This document shows, piece by piece, positions 1-4,954 of a DNA stretch of 12,291 bases. This DNA comes from JBGTKH01 sp041744735 (lineage in GTDB: Bacteria > Planctomycetota > Planctomycetia > Pirellulales > Pirellulaceae): contig JBGTKH010000127.1 in the NCBI GenBank assembly GCA_041744735.1, positions 1-12,291 of the forward strand, given 5' to 3'. The first letter of the stretch is position 1, and each line of letters begins with the position of its first letter. The notes under the pieces were generated by a model. It saw only the letters and a program-made list of their open reading frames with translations. It was not told where the DNA came from and did not search any database. The position numbers and the translations under genes were made by a program.

Positions 1-1
1 C

Positions 2-292
2 ACCTGCGAGGCGCACTGGGAATACGCCGCCAATGGGCGTTATACGATCCTCCAGCGATGCTTCGACGTGTACGCCCTGAGTTACAAGCTGGGCTCGATC
101 AAACCCGAGCCGCACATCTATCAAGCCGCCGCCGAACTCGCTGGCGTTTCGCCGCAGGAAATCTTCTTCGTCGACGACCGGCCGGACAACGTCGCCGCTG
201 CCTGCAACGCCGGCTACGACGCGATTCAATTCACAACGGCAACCGCACTGGCCATCGCGCTGCGCGAGCGCGGCGTGCGATTCAACTACTAA
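2..292 (+). CDS. HAD-superfamily hydrolase (HAD-IA type), 3' part only
   Basis: The frame is open from the first bases of the window and ends at TAA, so the 5' part lies outside. The visible 96 residues hold the C-terminal half of a haloacid-dehalogenase Rossmann fold. SIKPEPHIY carries the motif III lysine, and IFFVDDRPDNV is the acidic motif IV that binds magnesium. It is followed by the usual AGYDAIQF strand seen in HAD-IA phosphatases. The nucleophile motif DxD and most of the cap are missing from view. Family members hydrolyse small phosphorylated metabolites in the cytoplasm; the substrate cannot be told from this part. The nearest in-frame start codon (GTG at 68) is internal to the conserved domain, so it is not the real start. 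Family assignment is firm, specificity unknown. Confidence 0.88.
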   Translation, partial: TCEAHWEYAANGRYTILQRCFDVYALSYKLGSIKPEPHIYQAAAELAGVSPQEIFFVDDRPDNVAAACNAGYDAIQFTTATALAIALRERGVRFNY

Positions 293-369
293 CTCACCCT
301 TTCGACTGCGGCGTGGCTTACGATAGCACGCTCGTTCGAGACGCTAAGTCCATGATCTAGGCGAACGGT

Positions 370-435
370 CGGCGTAAGCCGGCTGGTCGAGAAGAGCAAG
401 CTGCGGCGCGACGCGAGAAATCCACCAGCCGGCTT
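370..435. repeat. 12-bp inverted repeat with a small GTAA-loop hairpin, REP-like
   Basis: AAGCCGGCTGGT at 376-387 is repeated as its exact reverse complement ACCAGCCGGCTT at 424-435, 36 nt apart. Overlapping the left arm is a small hairpin, CGGC-GTAA-GCCG (370-381). It has the same plan, a GC stem closed by a GNRA-type loop, as the REP units at 1994-2880, but a different sequence. It lies between the HAD gene and the pectate-lyase-like gene and may be a decayed element of a second REP family. There is no T-run, so an intrinsic terminator is not supported. The rest of 293-475 shows nothing recognisable. Confidence 0.45.
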
Positions 436-475
436 CCACAATGCCAACTTTGCCGGGCACAAGGAACTGAGCACA

Positions 476-519
476 ACGTACGTTACACTTGACGTACGTC
501 TAAACTGACGTATTGACGT
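476..519 (+). promoter_or_regulatory. ACGT-rich repeat cluster upstream of the pectate-lyase-like gene
   Basis: The stretch holds the palindrome ACGTACGT (476-483), the 10-bp perfect palindrome GACGTACGTC (491-500) and three direct copies of TGACGT (490-495, 506-511, 514-519). It ends about 45 nt before the chosen ATG at 564. Such a cluster of short palindromes and direct repeats just upstream of a catabolic gene is what an operator region looks like, but no known regulator box was recognised and no convincing -35/-10 pair was found. The function is inference. Confidence 0.35.
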
Positions 520-563
520 GCCATGAAACTGTTGATCAAACTTCGATGGCAAAAGGAGCACCC

Positions 564-1988
564 ATGCGTAAAACCGCGTCCGCGATCCCGGTGGCGATGA
601 TCGGTCTAATGTTCGGTTTGAATGTTTGCCGCGCTGAGCTTCGCGACGATGCGTTGGCGGCGGCGAAAAAGGCGGTGGGGTTTTATCGGGGAGAGGTGGC
701 GACGGAGGGCGGGTATTTGTGGGCGTATAGTGCTGATCTGAAGTTGCGTGAAGGGGAGGGGAAGCAGCCGGCGACGACGGTTTGGGTGCAGCCGCCGGGG
801 ACGCCGTCGATGGGCGAAGCGTATGTGCGGCTGTACGAGGCGACGGGTGATCAGCAGTTTTTGGAAGCGGCGCGGGCCGCGGACGACGCGCTGCGGCGCG
901 GGCAGATGCACTCGGGCGGCTGGAACGCCAGCGTTGACTTTGATCCGGCGGCCCGCGCAAAGAGTGCCTACCGCGTCGATCCGCCGAGCAGCAAGAAGCG
1001 AAATACGTCGAGCCTCGACGACGACAAGACACAGTCATCATTGCGGTTTCTGATTCAACTCGATCGAGCCACGCAGTTCAAGGACGCCGTGGTGCACGAA
1101 ATGGTGACGTATGCGCTGGATGCTTTGCTACGAGCCCAATCTCCCAACGGCGCGTTTCCACAGGTGTGGGACGAGCCCTTCGATCCCGCCGAGCGGCCGG
1201 TGAAGCCAGCCAGCTATCCCGAATCGTGGTCGCGCGCGTATTTGGGCCACCAGCAGTATTGGTACCGTTACACGCTGAACGACGACTTGATGCCGGATGT
1301 GCTGGCCGTGTTGTTTCTGGCCGAGGAAACTTACAGCGACAAGCGTTACCGCGAGGCCGCGATTAAGGCGGGGGACTTCGTGCTGCTGGCCCAAATGCCC
1401 GATCCGCAGCCGGCGTGGGCGCAGCAATACGACTTCGACCTGCATCCCATCTGGGCTCGCAAATTCGAGCCCCCGGCCATCACCGGCGGCGAATCGCAAG
1501 GCGCGATGCGGGCGCTGATGGAAGTCTATCGTCACACAGGCGACCGCAAGTATCTGGCACCGATTCCCAAAGCGCTGGCTTACCTGAAGAGTTCGCTGTT
1601 GCCCAACGGCCAGCTCGCGCGGTTCTACGAACTAAAGACGAACCGCCCGCTGTACTTCACGCGCGATTACACGCTGACCTACGACGATTCGGACATGCCC
1701 ACGCACTACGGCTTCAAAGTCTCCAGCAAACTGGACCAGATCGAGCGCGAGTACCAGAAGCTGCTCGACACCCCCGCCGATCAATTGAAGCCCACTCCGC
1801 GCCGCGCCGGCCGCCCCAGCGACACCGAAGTCCGCCGCATCATCACCGCCCTCGACCCCCGCGGCGCATGGGTCACCAACGACGGTCTGCGCTTTCAGCC
1901 CTACACGGGCCCCATCATCGACATGCGCATCGCGGTGACTCAACTGAACACGTTGGCCAACTACCTGGCCGCGACGCGCGGGCCGTAA
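564..1988 (+). CDS. Secreted pectate-lyase-like protein (PL10 / pectic acid lyase family)
   Basis: The gene encodes 474 residues from the ATG at 564, chosen because AAAAGGAG ends 5 nt before it; an upstream in-frame TTG at 513 and ATG at 546 lack such a site. Residues 1-24 form a Sec signal peptide (MRK, hydrophobic core, VCRA before E25), so the product is exported. Family-like segments are GGWN at 118, SSLDDDKTQSSLRFLI from 149, NGAFPQVWDEPFDP at 195-208, AWAQQYDFDLHPIWARKFEPP at 284-304 and QLARFYELKTNRPLYFTRDY near 350-369. The protein is helical and toroid-like, as expected for PL10 enzymes, which cleave polygalacturonate by beta-elimination. The assignment rests on motif resemblance and activity is not certain. 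Third-base use changes from G-rich in the first third to C-rich near the end. No gene partner is adjacent. Confidence 0.75.
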   Translation: MRKTASAIPVAMIGLMFGLNVCRAELRDDALAAAKKAVGFYRGEVATEGGYLWAYSADLKLREGEGKQPATTVWVQPPGTPSMGEAYVRLYEATGDQQFLEAARAADDALRRGQMHSGGWNASVDFDPAARAKSAYRVDPPSSKKRNTSSLDDDKTQSSLRFLIQLDRATQFKDAVVHEMVTYALDALLRAQSPNGAFPQVWDEPFDPAERPVKPASYPESWSRAYLGHQQYWYRYTLNDDLMPDVLAVLFLAEETYSDKRYREAAIKAGDFVLLAQMPDPQPAWAQQYDFDLHPIWARKFEPPAITGGESQGAMRALMEVYRHTGDRKYLAPIPKALAYLKSSLLPNGQLARFYELKTNRPLYFTRDYTLTYDDSDMPTHYGFKVSSKLDQIEREYQKLLDTPADQLKPTPRRAGRPSDTEVRRIITALDPRGAWVTNDGLRFQPYTGPIIDMRIAVTQLNTLANYLAATRGP

Positions 1989-1993
1989 CCGAT

Positions 1994-2085
1994 GTAGCGG
2001 CGCGGCGCAAGCCGCCCGGGGTTGTATCGCGCGATCATAAAAGCTCAACCGCCGGCGTCACCGGAGGGCTTGCGCCCTACCTAAC
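1994..2085. repeat. REP pair (REPIN-like) 1
   Basis: Two oppositely oriented REP units. The left unit has foot GTAG (1994-1997), 4 nt, then hairpin GCGGC-GCAA-GCCGC (2002-2015). The right unit, read on the minus strand, is AGGGC-GCAA-GCCCT (2065-2078) followed by CCGGTGA. Its foot region is 2 nt shorter than in the other copies. The spacer (about 2025-2058) is related to that of the pair at 2759-2851. The pair begins 5 nt after the stop codon of the pectate-lyase-like gene and may shape the 3' end of its transcript. Confidence 0.85.
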
Positions 2086-2101
2086 ACTTGCAGTTACGGT
2101 T

Positions 2102-2195
2102 GTAGCGGAGCGGCGCAAGCCGCCCGGTGTCGGTTGGTGACCGTTTTCAATTGGTTTGGACTTGCAAAACCGGAGGGCTTGCGCCCTACCGCTAA
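2102..2195. repeat. REP pair (REPIN-like) 2
   Basis: Inverted pair of REP units. The left unit has GTAG at 2102-2105, 4 nt, then GCGGC-GCAA-GCCGC at 2110-2123. The right unit, on the minus strand, has foot TTAG (2192-2195), 4 nt, then AGGGC-GCAA-GCCCT at 2174-2187. The spacer between the two is unlike that of the other two pairs. Both hairpins are intact. Confidence 0.85.
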
Positions 2196-2203
2196 TGAAA
2201 GGC

Positions 2204-2233
2204 GGATCGGACGGCTTGCGCCGTGCCGCTAAC
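2204..2233 (-). repeat. Single REP unit overlapping the transposase stop codon
   Basis: On the minus strand this reads GTTAGCGG, then hairpin ACGGC-GCAA-GCCGT (2211-2224). The stem differs from its neighbours but pairs perfectly. The TAG of the foot (2229-2231) is the stop codon of the RAYT gene, so gene and repeat share bases. Confidence 0.85.
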
Positions 2234-2735
2234 CTTGAAACTTCGATCCGCCAAGTTCCTGTGCGTCCCGTGTGTAGAGAATGGCGGCTTCGAGCGAATC
2301 TTCATCGTCCAACCACCTCACACTTCCCTTGCGAGTCCACCATTGTTCACGAAGTTCGCTTTCATTAACGCCCTGTTCCCTTTCTTGCTGCTTCAATCGG
2401 CGCGTGCCCCACGACTTGAGCTGATCTCGAACGGTCTCGCCGTCGTAGTTCGGCGCCGACACGACGACGTGGCAGTGATTTGAACGACAATTCACGGCAT
2501 GCAACGTCCACTCGCGTTTCGTGCAGTGTTCGCGGATCACGTTTTCGACGAGTTGTCGTTGTTCGGCGTTAAGCTCGACGGGGCGCTCATTCATTTGCTC
2601 TTTGCACCAATTTGCCAGCAAGGGTTGTGCATCGCGATCGCCGGCATGCCACTTGGTCCAACCGCGTTCATCGCCCGGAAGCCACGTGCCATAGCAAGTC
2701 CAAGTGATAAAGAACGCGATAGGAACGTCGTTCAT
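2229..2735 (-). CDS. REP-associated tyrosine transposase (RAYT, Y1/HUH family)
   Basis: The product has 168 residues, close to the usual RAYT size. The start is ATG at 2735, with GAGGAG (complement of 2744-2749) 8 nt upstream. Residues 8-20 (FFITWTCYGTWLP) are the typical opening of this family. SNHCHVVVS holds the HUH-type pair His87 and His89 that binds the catalytic metal, and ILYTRDAQ gives the probable nucleophile Tyr154. WWTRKGSVRWL at 132-142 is also family-typical. These single-domain enzymes cleave single-stranded DNA at REP hairpins through a 5'-phosphotyrosine bond and are thought to spread REP sequences while staying at one locus. The gene sits alone, tightly framed by REP units: one overlaps its stop codon and one begins 24 nt upstream of its start. 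It appears intact. Confidence 0.93.
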   Translation of the reverse strand: MNDVPIAFFITWTCYGTWLPGDERGWTKWHAGDRDAQPLLANWCKEQMNERPVELNAEQRQLVENVIREHCTKREWTLHAVNCRSNHCHVVVSAPNYDGETVRDQLKSWGTRRLKQQEREQGVNESELREQWWTRKGSVRWLDDEDSLEAAILYTRDAQELGGSKFQG

Positions 2736-2758
2736 GAATCGGACTCCTCGTTAATCAC

Positions 2759-2851
2759 GTAGCGGCGCGGCGCAAGCCGCCCGGTGTCGCAAGAAGTGAT
2801 TATAGAGGCTCATCCCTCAGCGTCACCGGAGGGCTTGCGCCCTACCGCTAC
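2759..2851. repeat. REP pair (REPIN-like) 3, upstream of the transposase gene
   Basis: The left unit has GTAG at 2759-2762, 4 nt, then GCGGC-GCAA-GCCGC at 2767-2780. The right unit, on the minus strand, has GTAG (2848-2851), 4 nt, then AGGGC-GCAA-GCCCT at 2830-2843. The spacer shares GCTCA and CAGCGTCA-like stretches with pair 1, so the whole composite, not only the hairpins, seems to have been copied. It occupies the region where the transposase promoter would be expected. Confidence 0.85.
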
Positions 2852-2853
2852 AA

Positions 2854-2880
2854 CGGGCCGCTTGCGCCTCACCGCGATGG
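2854..2880 (-). repeat. Decayed REP unit
   Basis: The minus strand keeps the GGCGCAAGC core (GCTTGCGCC on the plus strand) and a CGCGG near the foot, but two stem pairs are mismatched (2858-2859 against 2868-2869) and the foot is no longer GTAG. It looks like an old copy that is no longer maintained. Confidence 0.55.
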
Positions 2881-3045
2881 CCGCGAACACTTTCTGGACC
2901 GGCGGCGATGGAATGCGTGCGTGAAGCGCGCAAGTGGTTTGACCTGATTCATCCGGCTTGCCAGACCGACACGGCGCGGGTCAGGGTGAGTTGGACCCCC
3001 GAGCAACTTTCCGCCCACGGCCCCCGGCACGGTCTTGGGAGAACA
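2881..3045. other. Stretch with no recognisable gene between REP units and transposase remnant
   Basis: Open frames cross this stretch on both strands, but none resembles a known family or has a convincing start. It is probably the eroded remainder of the transposase gene whose 5' part is visible at 3046-3171. Confidence 0.4.
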
Positions 3046-3171
3046 CGACGCCAACCGCTCGCGGATCCACGCCTGGCGATGCTCGAAGTTCCGGCCCGAG
3101 CCCGCATGCTCCCCGCACAAAAACGCTCGCCGCACGCAGCGGTGGATGGCCGCTTGATCCGAAAGGCGAAT
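3046..3171 (-). pseudogene. N-terminal fragment of a second Y1-type transposase
   Basis: The minus strand reads IRLSDQAAIHRCVRRAFLCG, then GSGRNFEHRQAWIRERLAS. The blocks CVRRAFLCG and GRxFEHRxxWIxxRL are the characteristic opening of the longer Y1 transposases (about 250-350 residues) common in Planctomycetota and Proteobacteria. There is no start codon in the right place before it. Downstream of RERLAS the similarity stops abruptly: the expected segment with the HUH motif (SNHYH) was not found in any frame. About 42 residues therefore survive. It is a different family from the intact RAYT at 2229-2735, so at least two transposases have been active here. The identification is by memory of the family consensus. 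Confidence 0.6.
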
Positions 3172-3205
3172 AGACTGGGCGCAGCAAGTTGATTATCCTC
3201 CGTAT

Positions 3206-3345
3206 GTGCCAACGGTTCTCAGGATTCACGGTTTCGCATCCGTGAAAACAACGGGATGCGTAAAGGCGCAGCGCGGCAAGCACTCGCGATCGTGGTGGCT
3301 CACCAACAATTTTTGTTGGCCAAATGGAACAGGATTCACCCATGA
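3206..3345 (+). pseudogene. Internally deleted DUF4160 gene
   Basis: From the GTG at 3206 the sequence reads VPTVLRIHGF, matching the very conserved opening MPTVLRIxGF of DUF4160 proteins. In a neighbouring frame (3232-3345) it continues as FRIRENNGMR and later ALAIVVAHQQFLLAKWNRIH, which fits the family's C-terminal helix and its terminal W-x-x-I/F-H/F pattern. The middle of the domain, including the usual xHIHV block, is missing. The sum of about 47 residues compares with the usual 80 or so. The closing TGA (3343-3345) overlaps the ATG of the DUF2442 gene (ATGA), the coupling normally seen in this gene pair. DUF4160/DUF2442 pairs are often listed as putative toxin-antitoxin modules; here the first partner appears dead. 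Confidence 0.7.
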
Positions 3346-3767
3346 CGCTTCCCCTGAGCGAAAAAGAATTTGAACAACAGTTTGCGGCGGCCACGCGGCG
3401 GGGTGCGGAGCGACGGCGCAGTCAGCCGCTCGCAACCTCCGTACGGTACGACGCCGCTCAGGGCCTGATGATCGGATTGAATAACGATTGTTCGGTAGGC
3501 GTGCCGCTGCGACTCCTGCCCGAACTGCACGGTGCCTCCCTGAAGGATCTGCGTCGCGTCCAGATTGTGGGAATCGGCCAAGCGATCCAATGGCCGACTC
3601 TGGATCAGCAGTTTGATGTCCTGCAACTGATTGCCGATGTCCTGGGAGCCCAGGATCTGGTTACGCCACGCGGCCCGCGTGGCGTCAAGTCGAAGGCCGC
3701 GCCGCGAGCCACCGGCGCTAAGCATGGTCGGCCTCGGAAGCCACGTCAGGCCTCCACCGGACCGTGA
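3342..3767 (+). CDS. DUF2442 family protein
   Basis: The product has 141 residues. The start ATG at 3342 is preferred over the in-frame ATG at 3324 because AGGA (3331-3334) precedes it by 7 nt and because it overlaps the TGA of the DUF4160 remnant. Residues 35-92 carry the DUF2442 pattern: RYDAAQGLMIGLNNDCSVGV, PLRLLPEL, GASLKDLRRVQIVGIG and IQWPTLDQQFDV. The function is unknown; family members are small and usually sit next to DUF4160 genes, and a role as antitoxin or DNA-binding regulator is a guess from that linkage. The last 35 residues are an extra basic tail rich in Pro, Arg and Lys with KHGRPRKP, similar to an AT-hook. No gene follows on the same strand. Confidence 0.8.
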   Translation: MTLPLSEKEFEQQFAAATRRGAERRRSQPLATSVRYDAAQGLMIGLNNDCSVGVPLRLLPELHGASLKDLRRVQIVGIGQAIQWPTLDQQFDVLQLIADVLGAQDLVTPRGPRGVKSKAAPRATGAKHGRPRKPRQASTGP

Positions 3768-4084
3768 CGGGGTCTTCACCTGAGCAACAGCGAAGTCTCT
3801 TGAGGGTCTCCGAATTCAGCAGCCAGGGGCAGATTGTTCGACGCGACTCGGCGGGAAGGGCCCAGACGTACAGAATTCAGAATTCGCCCCAGTTTGGCCT
3901 TGAACTGTAACGAACAACGCGAGCCAGCGCATTTCGGATGATCGATCGCCAGCCACCGGCCGACTCCGCCGGGAGTTTCCAATACGTGCGCGAAGAGTTG
4001 CCCACCGAGGTGACACGTAGCGAGTCATCGTCGCCGTGATCTTGGTTCGTGAACCCGCGGCGGCGGCGAAGACTCCGTCGGCAG
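3768..4084. other. Intergenic gap between convergent genes, nothing recognised
   Basis: DUF2442 (plus) and the DUF5677-like gene (minus) end facing each other here. Two minus-strand open frames of 68-70 codons cover part of it, but they lack ribosome sites and familiar motifs. The only repeat seen is a tandem AGAATTC (3872-3878 and 3879-3885). No hairpin with a T-run was found, so no terminator is called. Confidence 0.5.
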
Positions 4085-4954
4085 TTAAGGTTTTCCTAAC
4101 ACAGCCTCGACCGCATAGTACCCAGTTGCGGCAGCCGCACGTTTGAGGTTTGAGCGTACTTCAGGATCCGCGTCGAAGATATCGAATTCTTCGCCAATGA
4201 CCGTTGTCGCTTCGGCGAAGAGGCGTTGAATAAGCACATGTGCGATAGAGAAGCTTCGAATCAGTGCGTCCCGCGACAAATTGTCGATGCCTGCAACGCC
4301 TGCGTGAACGTGATAACTTTGGACGAAAAATTGGCTCCGGTAGATCTCCTCGTACGTAATACCTGCGTCGCGCGCACAAGCGCAAGTGTCCTTGCCTGAC
4401 CAATTCGTGGGCCAGTTTAGTTCACCCTTTCGCTTTCCCGTCTTGATGCGTCCCCAATGCTTGTCGCAAAGGTCTTCAATCCGTTTTTTTCTTGCGGGAT
4501 CGATTGCGAACTTTTCAGCGTGTTCGTGGGGTTTACGATCAATGGACGGGTTTTTATCGAGGAAATCGACGAGCTGCGTGGCTTTGTGGAATTTCGAGAC
4601 GTCGGTGAAGGCAAACAGCTTATCCGATGTTGAATGATCAGCCGCAAGTGTCTTCAGGTCGAGCAACAGTTCGAAAACCGTGCGCGCAGCCATGTTTGCA
4701 AACTGAAAGTGGCACGGATCGTCAAGCGCGACAAGGCCACGGAGCAAAATGACCATGCGATAGTAGGTCGCTGCGACCGCCTGCTCGTAGCCGGTTTTTT
4801 CAAGAGCTGCCTTTACCAATGGGACGACGCTCGTGTCCGCGAAGTCATAGAGTCTGCGGGTACCCTTCGCACAGGCAGCCGCTTGTTCATCTGGTGACAG
4901 GGAACAAACGTCCGCTGCCTCGATTGCACGCACATCTCGATTTGTCAAATTCAT
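4085..4954 (-). CDS. DUF5677-like protein, second gene of the helicase-nuclease operon
   Basis: The product has 289 residues from the ATG at 4954, whose bases overlap the TGA of the upstream gene (ATGA). A longer reading from 5002 would lie inside that gene and is rejected. The protein is mainly helical, with no signal peptide or membrane segment. Features resembling DUF5677 are an R-x3-E pair in AARTVFELLLDL (Arg91, Glu95), NWSGKD at 184-189, YEEIYRSQFF at 201-210 and SYHVHAG at 213-219. DUF5677 has no established biochemical role; it recurs in defence-related neighbourhoods and has been compared with HEPN-like helical folds, but here no R-x4-6-H motif is present, so RNase activity is not supported. 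The overlap implies translational coupling and a joint function with the helicase-nuclease. The gene looks less GC-rich than its neighbours by eye. Confidence 0.65.
   Translation of the reverse strand: MNLTNRDVRAIEAADVCSLSPDEQAAACAKGTRRLYDFADTSVVPLVKAALEKTGYEQAVAATYYRMVILLRGLVALDDPCHFQFANMAARTVFELLLDLKTLAADHSTSDKLFAFTDVSKFHKATQLVDFLDKNPSIDRKPHEHAEKFAIDPARKKRIEDLCDKHWGRIKTGKRKGELNWPTNWSGKDTCACARDAGITYEEIYRSQFFVQSYHVHAGVAGIDNLSRDALIRSFSIAHVLIQRLFAEATTVIGEEFDIFDADPEVRSNLKRAAAATGYYAVEAVLGKP

Noticed and set aside
289..1041. Minus-strand frame of 250 codons opposite the pectate-lyase-like gene
   Set aside because: Composition is Arg/Pro/Ser-rich without motifs, as expected for an antisense shadow; the plus-strand gene has signal peptide, ribosome site and family motifs.
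1415..2140. Plus-strand frame of 241 codons overlapping the 3' end of the pectate-lyase-like gene
   Set aside because: Very rich in Arg and Pro, no start signal, and it runs into the REP repeats; it is a frame shadow.
1994..2233. REP hairpins as intrinsic terminators of the pectate-lyase-like gene
   Set aside because: Stems are only 5 bp and none is followed by a T-run; the foot and transposase link explain them better.
3225..3246. TTCACGG / CCGTGAA inverted repeat, considered as an operator
   Set aside because: It spans the apparent deletion point in the DUF4160 remnant and is only 7 bp; more likely linked to the deletion or chance.
3303..3319. Hairpin CCAACAA-TTT-TTGTTGG before DUF2442, considered as an attenuator
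   Set aside because: The bases encode the conserved AHQQFLLA part of the DUF4160 remnant, and there is no T-run after the stem.
4201..4220. HEPN RNase motif in the DUF5677-like protein
   Set aside because: The Arg and His residues near SYHVHAG are spaced 8 or 10 residues apart, not 4 to 6, so the catalytic motif is not met.
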